Positions 32,823 to 45,118 are shown, numbered from the stretch's first letter. The stretch: 60,000 bases of DNA from Cryptomeria japonica (GCF_030272615.1 NC_081411.1:155522971-155582970); one strand, 5' to 3'. The notes: generated by a model from the sequence alone, not told the origin. Made by a program: numbers and translations.

Positions 32823-34829
32823 GTAACAGTGTCTCAAATGCTTTGAATTTGGAATTAGAGTTCAAAAAGTTTAACTTTCAGTTGTATTTTCCCCACACTA
32901 AGTTTGATACTAAAGGATTTGCAATGACACACTTTACATTCAAGGAGAATTTTTGACATGTACTTGATCTAGAAAACTTTTGGGCAGATTGTGTGGATGA
33001 GTATGAAGTCTGAAAAAGAGCTCACCTGAGCCTCACAGTGCAACAAATTAGGGATTATGGTCTGAAGATAAACACTGCAAATATTGTAGATGATGAAAAT
33101 TATTTTCTCAATTTTGAATTTGTTGATGATAGGCAGTAAGGAGTAATATTAGAGATTGACTAGAAAAAAGATGAGGAAGAATAGATTCAAACCAGGACAA
33201 TCTTAGTCATTTGAAGAACAGAGAAGTGTCTTAGAAAGAAGAGACTGAGCAAAAGCACAAGGAAGGATTCAACCTCACCCATTGAGGTCTTGGTATCTAA
33301 TTCTCTTATACCATCTTGTGTTGTATGGTCACAAAAACAGGGAAAAGGAGGTAAAAGAGAAAAGGCAGTGCAAATCAAAGGGGAGACAACTTCTATCAAA
33401 GTCACCTACTCCAGAACAAGGGGAAAAAGACAATCCTTGCCTTTAGATACTGTGGTGGTTGACCTTGAGATGGATACTACCTCATTTGATCCAATCAAAG
33501 AACAACAAGGCCTCACTGATGAGGATAATAATCAGTAGGAACAGGAAGCCTTAAATGAAGTTACTACTATGGTAGTAGTGGGTGGAAAGGAAACTAGAAC
33601 TAATCCAGATATGTTTCAATTTCCTTCGGGACTAGTATGGTTAGAAAATATGTTAAGAAGCAAGAACAGAAACATTATTCCAGCCTCGATTCCAGTAGGA
33701 GACATGGTGAGTAAATGCTTGGGAAAAATTTCTAAAGCGAAGAAGTCCAAAACTATGTCAAAGATTGATTTTGATGTAGATAGTGGGAATTAGATCACAA
33801 AGATTACATGTCCATTAACAGATGAAAAGATAGAGAACCCTACAACTCAGGACTTCGCTATTGAAAAGATAAATATTGGAACTACTTCTCGAGCCACAAA
33901 TGTTCTTCACCTTTAGGCTTCAACAAAGAAGATTATAACTAGGACCTAGAAAGACGAAAAACATAAGCATCAAATGAAAGAGATGTTATGAAGGATGGTA
34001 GAATATATTGAGGCAATCAATCCTTTGAACCCTCAACCTTTGTCACAGATTCCAATGTCCTTCGATCCTAAGTCCCCCGCAAACCAGAAGACTTTGGAGA
34101 AAATACAAAAATGTAGGTTGATCACAGAAACTGTGATGGAGTGGTTAGAAAATATTCAGAAGTCTTGTGCAGAATACTTTGTTAATCTAAGCAGAGTATA
34201 TGATGGGGCCATGCAATTGATGAAGGAGTTGGAAGTTTAAATCATCAATTGGAAAAATGAGGAAGCTAAAGGGCATCAAAAGTTGCACAGATGCGAGAAG
34301 TGCAGAATTATGGGGTAATGAAGTTTCTTGCTGAAAAACCTGTGGTAGGCTTAGATGATAGCATTTTCTATGTGTGCCAGAGGAACATTGAATGAAGAAA
34401 TTCTCTCATAAAATAGACTCATGAGGACTTCACAAAAATGATAAATCAACTCGCAGATTTAGTTACTTCCATGAGAAATGAGCTCGTGTGCATTGGGATA
34501 AAATGTCTGAAAGATGATGGAAGAACCCTTGAGATGATTGAGGTTATCAAAGAATCATTTAAGAGCAAAAGCAATAATGTGAAAGAAGTTAAGGGTTTAG
34601 TTCCAAATGACTTAAGTGTAATTGCTAACATCGAATCACTCCTATTTTTAGGCATCAGCCATCTGGATAGTCACTCCGATAAAGTCGCACAAGTGCATAG
34701 GGAAAAAGACATCTGGAAGCAACATATGGCACACATGGGATTACCTCATAACATAATCATTCAACATTTCTCCATTTCTCATGCAGATTAGAAGAAAGAA
34801 GCAATTATCAGAACTGCATAGTGATATTT

Positions 34830-35260
34830 TTTGTTGATGATAGATCCTTTTCACTTGTTAGTTGAAAAAAAAAATTTATTTTTATACTGGTTTCACTGAC
34901 TTTGCGGGGTAGAAATTGTTGGCTTTCCGTGTTTCCCATTATAACTGTTGGCCATGTTGTGGCTATATAACTATGTTTTTGAGACTCTAGAAAGGTCCAA
35001 AAACTATGATTTTTGGAGCATCAAACAATATCTGTTTATGTTTTGAATTCCTTGGAACTGGATTGACTGATTTATGAATGAAAATGATTGTGGTGTGTAG
35101 TCTTTGAATCTGTGCGTTTAAAGATTGGTGATCTTTCTTAAAAAATTTGCTTTTTGCATGATATCATTATTCTTATCAGTCAATTCTATGTTTTCTTGAA
35201 TTCAATGTTAAATATACTTGTTAGAAGATTCATTGTGGATTGAGTTGTGCTGATCCCCCT
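34830..35260 (+). repeat. LTR-like 3' region of gypsy-2
   Basis: Non-coding sequence following the extra ORF, with TTTGCGGGGTAGAAATTGTT and GTTTCCCATTATAACTG. Repeated at about 37980-38370. It is probably part of the 3' LTR by position, but no 5' partner is visible to confirm it. Confidence 0.4.
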
Positions 35261-35664
35261 TACCCTGTGAGGCACGAGAGAGTATTGATTAGAATCAATA
35301 CTGCATTGAACTTGCTTTGGTCTGAATTTATAGAATGAACTTGTGTGAGAAATAGATTCTGTGAGCTCTTATTTAATCTTCAAATTTTTCTCTCTATTTT
35401 ATGTTATAGCATTCCTTTGTGTTGACAGATGAATTCTAAAGCCTTCTTATGCTTTCTGGTTAAAAGCGTCTTCATTTCAAGATTTTCTATGTAGAAATCA
35501 TTACAAATCATATGAGGAGTTTCCCTCAAATGTAGAGGATGGATTTTGATTAGTTCATCCAACTGTTGGTTTATTTGTGTCCTTTCATTAAGAGGTGTAC
35601 ATAAGTCATATTATCTTTTAGAGAAAATAAATATTGCAATTACAAGAAAGGGACAAATCTGTTA
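35261..35664. other. Stretch between gypsy-2 LTR-like sequence and T4
   Basis: No gene seen. It may be the rest of the gypsy-2 LTR or older flanking DNA. It contains a short inverted repeat TATTGATT(AG)AATCAATA near 35283-35300. Confidence 0.4.
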
Positions 35665-36971
35665 ACCAACAAATCTCAAAAAAATTCAGTAATCGAAAAA
35701 TGTAGTGCTTGGAGTCTACTTTTCAAATATGTAATTTACTTCAATACCCACATGGTAGAAATCTATTTTTAGTAGGCATATTTAAAAGCCACTTTTTCAA
35801 AATGCTTGTTTTGGGACCATACCACACATGTGTATGACCACTATTTTTTTACGCAAACAAATGAATTTTTGCAAATCCTTCTGGGAAATGATACCTAAGA
35901 CACCAAATATTGATGAGCATATTTTTTCTTATTTTTTTATTGAATATATTTTTTATGTTAATTTTTAATTGACAATAAAGTACATTTTCAAAACATCGGG
36001 CGTACGACCACCATAATTTGATGAAAATTTCATATTTTTTAGTTTTCAAAAGAATTGTATGTAGATTGATGTCATATAATTTATTTTTCTAAAAACCTAA
36101 AAACAAAAAATTTATTAAAGTTTTACTGAACCTCAGTATTTTAGGTTTACGTACCACTCTTGACTAATAAATAATGCAAAAATAGTAAAAATAATCTTAT
36201 CACTATGAAATTTACATTTTTTAAATAAAGACACTCAAAAATCTAATGGGTTTTCGTTTCATCAAAAAATTAGGCCAAGGCAGAAATCTGATATTCTTTT
36301 GTCTTAGCAATTTTTTTGGAGGTCCAAGCATAGGATTGGTCCCACCAAGCCTAAACTGAAGCCAAAACCAAGGCAGAGGGTTGTTTCCTGCTCCAACTTT
36401 TATGAAACAGGCCCCTCTTATTTGAAATTCAAAAAATGGGCACTCATTTCACTTTGTACCATTGAAAGAGAAACATCCACCTATTTTTTAGAAACGAGGA
36501 CCTGCTTTTTAGAAACACGTACCCTATTTGAAAATGGGCATTTCTTTCATTCAAATAATGGGTGCCCATTTCTTACAAGATCTGTTGGGCAAAAAACTGA
36601 CCCACAAGGTAAAATTTCAGTGATTGAATGATTATTTAATCATTATGCAACATGTTTGTTCTGCAAAGAGAATGTTTTGATAAATAATTCTCTTTTCTTG
36701 TCTTGTTATTGATTTTACAAGGAGATCCATTCGAATTCAAATTTTGGTGTAACCATGGGACCAAATCAACAGCTAAAGAGGCAAAGGAAGGTTCTGACAA
36801 TTGAAGACATTGCAACAAAAAGAGAGAAGGAGGCAAAACGTCAATGAGAAAGAAGAGCAAGAATTAAACAATTGAACAATGTTGGAGCTTCAAGTTCAAC
36901 AATCATTTTTGAAGACAAGAACATCGAGGACATCATAAATGTTGAAGAAGGAAACACAATAGAACCAAATT
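35665..36971 (+). mobile_element. T4: T-element fragment (terminal region and transposase start)
   Basis: It matches T2 from about 47405 to 48670. It has the terminal non-coding block, weakened palindromes (36433, 36547) and the first part of the transposase (MGPNQQLKRQRKVLTIEDIA from 36755), ending at GNTIEPN just before 36972. About 100 bp of the outer end including the TIR is missing. The coding part has in-frame stops. It is more diverged from T1 and T2 than they are from each other. Confidence 0.8.
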
Positions 36972-37785
36972 AACAGATGAAAAGATAGAGAACCGTATAG
37001 CTCAGGACTTCCCAGTTGAAAAGATAAATATTGGAATTGCTTCTCGAGCCACGAATGTTCTTCACCTTAAGGCTTCAAAAAAGAAGATTATAACTAGGAC
37101 CTGGAAAGACGAAAAAGATAAGCATCAGATGAAAGAGCTATTATGAAGGATGGCAGAATATATTGAGGTAATAAATCCTTCAAACCCTCAACCTTTGTCA
37201 TAGATTCCAATGTCCTTCGATCCTAAGTCCCTCGCAAACCAGAAGACTTTGGAGAAAATACAAAAATGCAGGTTAATCACAAAAACTGTGATGGAGTGGT
37301 TAGAAAATATTCAGAAGTCTTGTGCATAATACTTTGTTAATCTAAGTAGAGTATATGATGGGGCCATGCAATTGATGAAGGAGTTGGAAGTTGAAATCAT
37401 CAATTGGAAAAATGAGGAAGCTAAATGGGCATCAAAAGCTGCACAGATGCGAGAAGTGCAGAATTATGGGGTAATGAAGTTTCTTGCTGAAAAACCTATG
37501 GTAGGCTTAGATGATAGTATTTTGTACGTGTGCCAGAGGAACAATGAATGGAGAAATTCTGTGATAAAACAAACTTATGAGGACTTCGCAAAAATGATAA
37601 ATCAACTCACAGATTTAGTTACTTCCATGAGAAATGAGCTCATGTGCATTGGGATAAAATGTCTGAAAGATGATGGAAGAAACCTTGAGATGATTGAGGT
37701 TATCACAGAATCATTTAAGAGCAAAATCAATAATGTGAAAGAAGCTAAGGATTTAGTTCCAAATGACTTTAAGTGTGATTGCTAA
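36972..37785 (+). pseudogene. gypsy-2 extra coding region, duplicated piece
   Basis: Second copy of the coiled-coil-like segment. An open stretch at 37366-37785 reads MQLMKELEVEIINWKNEEAK and ends after NDFKCDC. It is open at several places where the first copy (34200-34400) has stops, so it helps show the ancestral frame. Upstream are stops near 37145, 37200 and 37328. Confidence 0.55.
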
Positions 37786-38925
37786 GATCGAATCACTCCT
37801 ATTTTTAGGCATCAGATATCTAGATAGTCACTCCGAGAAAGTCGTACAAGTGCACAGAGAAAAAGAGGTCTAGAAGCAACGAATGGCACATGTGCGATTA
37901 CCTCATAACATAATCATTCAACACTTTGCCATCTCTCATGTGGAATAGAAGAAAGAAGTAGTTATCAGAACTGCATAGTGATATTTTTTGTTGATGATAG
38001 ATCCTTTTCACTTGTTAGTTGCAAAAACAATTTTATTTTTATACTAGTTTCACTAACTTTGCGGGGCGAAAATTATAGGCTTTCTGTGTTTCCCGTTATA
38101 ATTGTTGGCCATGTTGTCGCTATATAACTATGTTTTTGAGACTCTAGAAAGGTCCAAAAACTGTGATTTTTTTAGCATCAAACAATATTTGTTTATGTTT
38201 TGAATTCCTTGGAACTGGATTGACTGATTTATGAATGAAAATGATTGTGGTGTGTAGTCTTTGAATCTGCTATGTGCATGATATCATTATTCTTATCAGT
38301 CAATTCTATGTTTTCTTGAATTCATTGTTAAATATACTTGTTAGAAGATTCATTGTGGATTGAGTTGTGCTCATCCCTAGGTTTTATCTTTTCAACTTTT
38401 CTCCCTGCTTCAATAACCTGTTCTGAAGTGGATGCTAAGATATCTAGCCTTTCAAAACCTACTTCTCCCTATAGCTGCTCAATGTTCTACAGTTATACCT
38501 CTTCATGTAGCTGAGGTTCTTGTTCTTCATGTAGTTGCAGTTATTTCTCTTCATGTAGCTAGAGTTCTTGTTCCCTTTGGAGTTCCCTTGGTGGAGAAGG
38601 AGGAGCATCATTGTGAGGTGGACTGTGTGGCTCTTGTTCTAGAGAATCAACTAGAATGGTAACATTTGGCTCTACTAACTAACCTTGATTTTTAAACTTT
38701 TTCCGGAGCCTACCACCGCTTCTCTGAGATTTCCCTTTAGTGATTGCAAGACTACTTCCTTTAGCTAACTCCTCAACCACCTCAATGGTTATAGGAGAAA
38801 TTGTTTTTATAGCTTTCCTTTTCTATGTCAACTTGTTTTTATTTTCCTTTTTCCTTTCATATGGCAGCCCTAGTTTTTATCAGGTGAGAAGGAACCCCTA
38901 CTGTAACTTTTTCTTGTAAGGGTTC

Positions 38926-39708
38926 CTATGTTGCAGGAACATTTTGTTCTAATGATATTCTAGAGGATGAGGGTTCAATAGGGGAACCAAGTTTTTCAAG
39001 ATTTTCTAAATTTTCAGGTTCCTGAGATGGAAGTGGTTCCTCTGAACCCACATTTTCTACCCTAAACCTTCTAACTTCAACAAATTCATACCAAGACATT
39101 GGAGAGAGATCTCTTAAAGACCTTTCAACCAATAGCTTAATTAGGCAATGACGAGAAACAGAGTGAGGCCTATCTTTTTGAGTTTTAGATGCGCTTATAG
39201 CAAGAAGGTTGTACAATATGTTTGGAGCATTCATCCTTCTCCCATGGCGTAGATGACTCAGAAGCTTGAAATGGTGGGAATGCAGACATGAGAACCATCC
39301 TTCATAGGTTAAATACTTCAAAACATATAATGTTGTAGCTCTCCATTTAGGAGGAAGAGATTCTCGCCTAGTTCCTTGTCTATCTGTTACTAAAGGTGGG
39401 TCTCCTTGCCGTGTAAACTCTGCTCTTGCACTATGTGCATCCTTAGATTCTGGGTACTTTTCTCTGTCTACTGGCAACTTAGTTACTTCTACAATCCCTT
39501 CCTCTATCACCACAACTCTCAAACCTTTTACCTAGGCTTCTCCATTTGAAAGTGTGCGGGTGAATTCCCTTGTAATTTCCTCATTAAATTCAATCAACTT
39601 TAGAAAATAATCCAGCCACTCACTATTGTGGAATATTGGCTAACAATCTTGGTCCTGAAGAAGGACTTCATGAATTGTCAGCTCATGACGAACATGTGAA
39701 CCTCTCAT
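38926..39708 (-). pseudogene. gypsy-1 extra ORF downstream of pol
   Basis: From ATG 39708-39706 (MRGSHVRHELTIHEV) to the TAG or TAA at 38926, about 260 codons with a single TAG at 39534-39532. It contains EFNEEITREFTRTL-like sequence, VVVIEEGIVEVTKLP, PPKWRATTLYVLKYLTYEGW and ends with an acidic Pro/Glu-rich tail (EEPLPSQEPENLENLEKLG). The pattern of a short Val-rich strand followed by 'EA/EVTxLP' resembles extra ORFs seen in plant gypsy elements. No enzymatic motif is visible. It is the least damaged gypsy-1 reading frame in the window. Confidence 0.55.
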
Positions 39709-40150
39709 TGCAGTGATAACACTGTCTACTTTCTAATGGCGTAAATTTGTCCAATTTATGCAACTGAAATATACTCAATGTACTCTTACTTGGTCCAAAC
39801 CTAGCTGCAATCTAAAATAACTCTTGGAAAATAAAAGGATAGAATACAAAATATCACCTCAAACTAAAAAATTGAAAAATTAAAACACAATCTGGGATGA
39901 CATAGGAATTATTTGCTAGAGTAATTATTAGCGTACTTTCACCCCCCAACCTAAGGTTTAACAAGTGTCCACACATGTGGAGGAGGACTGAAAAAGGACA
40001 CTATGAAAAATATTATACTGATAGTTAATATGGTTTAATTACATACATGCAACAAAAATAAATACACACGAGTGCACCTGACATCACGCGATAATGACTG
40101 CAGTTGAAGACATTGAGCCATCATGCATGGAAAATGAGGCAAAAATGGAT

Positions 40151-40155
40151 GAAGT
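40151..40155 (-). repeat. E2 target-site duplication, right copy (inverted)
   Basis: GAAGT, the reverse complement of ACTTC at 18018-18022, directly next to the E2 LTR end at 40156. Confidence 0.85.
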
Positions 40156-41288
40156 TGATGAATACTAAGAGGGAGGGGAGGTGAATTAGTATACCAAAAA
40201 ATACTATAAACAAACTTTTGAATAGTTTAGCAGATAACCGGTACAACAGATTTGCTAATAAACTGGTTAAGATAAATGCAAACCAAATAGAAAACAAAGC
40301 ATTCACCCACAAGAGCATAATCACCATAACACAAGATATTTTATGTGGAAACCCAAATGGGAAAAACCACGATGAACAAAAACTCACAAGTAACTATCTG
40401 CAGAATAGATCCTATTAGGAATCTAGATCTCTGTTAGGAGATAAGTCCTGTTAAAGACTACCTTGTGAGAGGATTTCAGATCCACAGATGTGAACCACCT
40501 TGTTAGAGGATTTACAAAGGCTTTTCTAGGCCTACCTAGTTAAGGGTTTCAGACTTGTTGAAGATGTGAATAATCAACAAGTGAGTGATCTAGATACTAG
40601 CACAGTATGCTTGGTTAGATCCTTGATAGCTCATTGTTAATGTACTTTAACATTACTTCAGTCTTCAATATCTCCACACTCTACATAGACCTAATCTTCT
40701 CTACAATGGTCGCACATAACCTTTTCTATCACAGATCTCTTACACACCATTACATAAACCCTATACATGATATCCTTATAAAGGAAACTGATTTCATGTC
40801 GGTCCAATAGGATTAGACTACAAGTTCCTAGATTCAGTGCATCTAGACACAGTTGGTAACATGACACAAAATCACCGCCAAAGTGTCAGTGGATGATAAC
40901 TCATCACACATTACAGAAATACTAGTTGGTAATTCATCATAGAGAAATACAGGTTAATACAATATACCGATTTCCGGTTGCCAAAAATGAAGACTGGTAG
41001 AACATAGTGTTCCGATCAAAATTTAACTACCGCTTGGGTCCTTCGTACCGCTTACTATCCTCAAACCGCTTGAGGTCTCCATACTACTTGAGGTCTTCAG
41101 TCAGTCTGTGACCAGTAAACATCTTCTGCAAAATACCGATAGTCTAAAGACTATACATTCAATAATACACAATACTGGTTGGAACAATTAGTGGTTGAGC
41201 ATAATTCATACATCAAGAAAGTGTGTGTCCATCATCAAGAAAGTGTGTGTCCATCAATGATAATCAAAACATCATAAAAATGCCAACA
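40156..41288 (-). repeat. E2 downstream (3') LTR, intact
   Basis: 1,133 bp, TGATGAATACTAAGAGGG...AATGCCAACA on the plus strand. The other LTR totals about 1,210 bp. Most of the difference is an extra CTAGACCGGTTAAGGTTAG-containing block at about 46690-46750. Confidence 0.9.
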
Positions 41289-41300
41289 ATCTCCCCCTTT
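41289..41300 (-). promoter_or_regulatory. E2 polypurine tract
   Basis: AAAGGGGGAGAT on the minus strand, immediately before the LTR. Confidence 0.8.
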
Positions 41301-41930
41301 GGCATTGATGGCAACACTTAGGAAAATTTTGACATCTAAGTGTTTTTACAACAACAAAAAAAATTGCCATAATCAAAATTACTCCCCCTAAGCATATACA
41401 CTATCCCTTTTGCAGAAATTAGAATGTATACTACTTCCCAAAATGGTAACATGAAAGTATACATGAAATGGTAATATTCACCAAAATTTTAATGTACACC
41501 ACTCCCCCTTTGCCAACAATGACAAAGTAATGCAGAATAACCCCTGTTTCCTTATATATAAAAATAGAGTAAATGTTCATGACAATAAGGAATGAAACTT
41601 ATCAAAAACAGATTTAAAGTCCTACATAAAAAATTCCATGGCCAATGTCTATGACTCATGTAATGAAGTAGCAATCTTACTTTTCATTTTCATCTGGAAT
41701 ACCAGTTCTTCCATTGTATCAATGGTAATCATCTCTTTAGTGACTGTGATGGCTTCCAAATTGAGAAAACATTTCTGAAGAATCTATAGTCTTGGCAATA
41801 AGACCAGTTGAAGCTCCTGCAAGTCTCTAGTCTAGTTGCAAATTTCTAATTCCATCTTGGCAGTCTGAAGTTGATAATGATGAATTGTTTTCCCATATAT
41901 AGTGAAGGAATCATATGGCATCTTGAAGTT
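41301..41930. other. E2 3' untranslated region
   Basis: AT-rich with repeated ACTCCCCCT-like strings. No open frame beyond scattered short ones. It corresponds to 7756-8075 in E1. Confidence 0.5.
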
Positions 41931-41932
41931 GC

Positions 41933-44680
41933 TTATATATGCCTGTAACTTCGATTGGAGTTTATCTTTTTTTTAAGCACATCATCACAGAATAGATGGG
42001 GTTGGTAGATTTTGCTCAAAAGTAATTTGCCCTCATCCATGGAAACACTGATATCCTTCTGCTGTTTCAGAAGTTGTGACTGGAGCTCATTCTTTTGCTT
42101 GACTAAGGCAGTGTTAAGTGCCTTTTCATGATTCTTCTTAGCAGTAGTTGCAGCAACATCTTCCAAGCATTGTACCTAGTCCTCCACTACAGTACAAAGA
42201 AGTTTAAGCTTGGACAGAGAGGAATCAGTACTGGGGAGGTTAGTACCGGGAATCAGACTGGTAAGGGTGTCAACCGTAGTTTGAAGGACATCCTATTCCC
42301 TCTTCCTCCGCAATGCTTCCAGTCTCTCTTGTGCAAGTTTTATGCTTTGAAGCAACTTAGACTAATTTACTGATTGAAGATCAATTGGAGTGGTGGTGTC
42401 AACCGGTTTGGCTTGACCACCAGTTGCCTTAGGAGTCTTCACCTGTTTCTTCTTCTCTTCTTCTTTCCTCTTCTCCTCTTCTTTCCACTTCTCCTCTTCT
42501 CCCCTCTTCTCCTCTTCTTTCTTTTCTTCCTCTTTCTTCTTCTCTTCCTCTTTCTTCTTCTCTTCCTCTTTCTTTTTCTCTTCCTCTTTCTTCTTTTCTA
42601 CCTCTTTGCCTCGTTTCTCTTTTTCTGCTTTTTCTTTATCTTGTTTCTCATTCTCTTCTTTTTCCTCCTCAGCTTGTTCCTTATCCTATTTCTCTTGCTC
42701 TTTGTCTAGAGTGAAATTCTCAATACCTAAAGTATCAACATCAATGGTGTCAATTTGCTCTGTCACTCTTTCCCCTTCACTATCAAATGCCTCATCTGGT
42801 TTGCCTGATGAGAGGCCTGGTTCTTGTTCAGCCTTCATATTTGCTTCAAATACTTGGTGTAGCCCGACAACAACTTTAGCATGTAGATGAGTATCCTTCT
42901 CCACTTTAGAGGCTTTACCTTCCATTAGCCTGAGTCTTCTTCTTCTCATGAAGAAGAGGCCTTTGTTCTTATCCATTATCTCAAATAATTCTGAATTAGA
43001 GGCATCGAAAGAGTATTGTGCAAAGACTTTCTCCCTTATTTCTTGTTCCTTTTCAATGGCAATGCACCATTTATTATCTAAAGAACTATACAAAGAATCT
43101 GTTGTAACCGATCTAATTTCTGACGGTGACCAGTCATTAACACACAAATATTTGATAACTTTCTGCTCTACTTCTTCTTTCTCATTATCAATAAAATCAT
43201 CAAAATACTCTTTTAAATCATCAAGCACTTTCTTCTTTATATTCTTTAAAGTCCTTTGACAATGTGTCATCGACTTATAAAAGGAAATATCTATATTTAC
43301 CGGTGCAGAGGTTATAGGAACATTACTGGTAGACTTTTCCTTCTTGCTTGATTGTCTAGTCTTCTTTGGTTGAATTTCTGGTTCAGTATCCTCTGACTCC
43401 AGTGAGCTAGTTTTGGTTTTCCGCTTCCTCTCAAAAAATTTAGCAGGAACAATCTCAGGTTTCTTCTTAGCTGGTGACCGCTTGGTCACTTTTGGACTGG
43501 CAGAGGTAATCATTGCAGATAACGATGGCACTACTTTGTCCTTTTTCTATTTTGGTTCTTCAACTGATGTGACCCTTTCTAAGTAGGTATTGGTTCTCTT
43601 TTTATTTGCATCTAATGGTGAGGCAAGCAAGGTAGAGGCATCCCCGATCAACATATCATACATCACTTCATAACCCATAGGTTCAACTACTTCCTTTCTT
43701 AGTTCCACCGCTTCCATTATGCATTCATCTAGCTTTATTGTGAAGCAGATGTCATCTTCATATTTCTTCACAATATCACCAGATATCCTTATCCTCTGGC
43801 TCATCTTCCGCTTGAATTCATCGAAATACTTATTCAAAACCTCATGATGTGTAGTTCCCACTACTTGTAGACTTTCCTTAATTTGTCTAGAGATTGGTAG
43901 GTCAGTAGACCATTGCACATCACCTATTCCAGGGAAATAACCTTGAAAATAAAGGAATAAGATAACCAGTAGTTACCCAAATTTGAACCTAAGTGAATTG
44001 TCATGTTTGATGGACTTCAAGTTCAATAGAAATTGCTTCTATAAACAGGTACAGAGATCAAATGTGGTGTCTTCCTTGATCATTCTATAAGTGACATTCA
44101 CCGTAGCAATAGGGACATAATTCATTCAGCTGGCATAGAATATCCGGTATCCAATCACCATGCAAGCATATTTCACCAGATCACCCTTGATGGTGTTGAT
44201 GGTCATCGCCCGTTGGTCACTCACAGAACTAGTGAGTGTTGTCATTTCAGTCTTGGTGACCTTCCTAAGAGCTGGCACCTCTCCAATATTACAGAAACTG
44301 GTGAAATCATGAATTGCTTTCGGTGTGATGTCATGCATCTGCTCGAGATACATTTTATCACCATGCACTTTGCTAAGGATGATGCGAATGTGATCTTCTA
44401 TGAATTCTACTAGAAAATACACCGCATTGTTTAGTTTCATCTTTTCAAGGATACTATACTCTGGTTTGATCTTCTTATCATCCCCATAGAACAAAATTAG
44501 CTGGGAATGAATCACTAGGGATCCTAGGTCTTCTAGTTTACAATCTATATATTCTGAAATGTCTTCCTCGACAATAACTTCGACGGGTATTTGGGATAGG
44601 GCATTGTATTTTTCTTTCTTTTGAAAAAATTCAATTGAATCTATAGGAGCACTAGAACTGGAGTGTGATGCAGAAGCCAT
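41933..44680 (-). pseudogene. E2 second protein, about 900 codons, unknown function
   Basis: The start is ATG 44680-44678 (MASASHSSSSAPIDSIEFF). Segments: an N-terminal helical domain with VHGDKMYLEQMHDIT (to 44126), a break with stops, CFTIKLDECIMEAVELRKEV (43918-43547), a TAG at 43549-43547, then an uninterrupted 281-codon stretch (43531-42686) with a basic patch (FFERKRKTKTSSLE, KKTRQSSKKEK), DLKEYFDDFIDNEKEE, SLYSSLDNKWCIAIEKEQ and an acidic tail. Next comes a Lys/Glu repeat (about 42660-42430) and a coiled coil ending at FCDDVLKKK. The SLYSSLDNKW block is shared with E1. A nuclear or nucleic-acid-binding role is only a guess from the basic patches. Confidence 0.65.
42430..42680 (-). repeat. 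EEEKKK-coding triplet repeat in the E2 second protein
   Basis: The plus strand shows repeated TTCTTCTCTTCCTCTTTC; the minus strand encodes about 80 residues of nearly pure E and K, a likely long charged single helix. The plus-strand Phe/Leu frame over it is an artefact. Confidence 0.8.
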
Positions 44681-45118
44681 GATAAGAAAGAAATTCAAGA
44701 AATACCTTTACAATCCAGAATTTAGGGTTTGCCAATGTTGATCACAATACACCACTTCGATTGCTAGATTACCACTTAGTGTTCTTTACATGATAGATTG
44801 AAAATGATCTCTGGATTCCTCTGCAAGATTTTGAATTCACTTTGAATCGCTAGACGAATTGCTCCTTGTAGCTCTGCACTTGAAAAATTCTTCACTCGAA
44901 AACTAATAAGTGAAAATGACGTCGAAAATCCCTTTGAAACAAGCTTCCACCTACCATAATAAATGCATCACCGTTAGGGCACAAACCCTAATTTTTCCTT
45001 TTACTGCTTCCAGTCTTCTGTTGATTGACAGGTAACATATACTGGTTAAGGTTTTTACCGATATAAACTGAGGGTTCAAAATATTTCACCGCTATGTTCC
45101 CCCTAAGCTTTTCTAAGC
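44681..45118. other. E2 spacer between gag and second gene
   Basis: Non-coding, about 440 bp, equivalent to 11427-12012 in E1. Conserved placement in both families hints that the second protein has its own start or is spliced. Confidence 0.45.

Larger units (their letters stand above)
30820..34790 (+). pseudogene. gypsy-2 extra coding region downstream of pol
   Basis: A series of frames on one strand, broken by stops, suggests one long protein of more than 1,000 codons once the solo LTR at 32058-32822 is ignored. Segments: DFHKLKVLFDTS and PEVVLECINRYDPIERCI (31135), YIDWAELTAERMHEGLKCFG (31550), YKLPRYVFDRQVLIEVCRQL (31920), then a basic region KKSKTMSKID and a coiled-coil-like part with ENIQKSCAEYFVNLSRVYDG (34150). 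Several plant gypsy lineages carry extra ORFs after pol (env-like in Athila, aORFs in Tat/Ogre). I recognise no domain here and do not assign a role. Confidence 0.5.
28877..38370 (+). mobile_element. gypsy-2: 3' half of a second Ty3/gypsy element
   Basis: It begins abruptly inside the integrase zinc domain at the T1 edge and continues through the integrase core, a spacer of about 900 bp, a long extra coding region (30820-34790) and LTR-like sequence (34830-35260). A T fragment and a second partial copy of the extra region follow as part of a direct duplication. No gag, protease or RT is in the window. If the inversion model holds, the 5' half lies just past T2 to the right. Confidence 0.7.
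33816..38370 (+). repeat. Direct duplication within gypsy-2 (3.16-kb offset)
   Basis: 33816-35260 and 36972-38370 are highly similar, starting at ACAGATGAAAAGATAGAGAA and both reaching GATTCATTGTGGATTGAGTT. The offset is about 3,157 bp. The first unit also contains 35261-36971, which includes the T4 fragment. The joint at 36971 lies in a shared ATTAACAG-like string, so the second unit starts right where T4 is cut. Confidence 0.8.
38371..40155 (-). mobile_element. Displaced 3' segment of gypsy-1
   Basis: This segment ends at GAAGT (40151-40155), the inverted partner of ACTTC at 18018-18022. In the un-inverted order it therefore follows 18022 directly on the plus strand, as the continuation of gypsy-1 behind E2. 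It contains an extra ORF and meets gypsy-2, in opposite orientation, near 38370. Confidence 0.75.

Noticed and set aside
42374-42709. Plus-strand frame rich in Phe and Leu that looks like a membrane protein
   Set aside because: It is the complement of the EEEKKK triplet repeat of the E2 second protein. Composition alone explains it.
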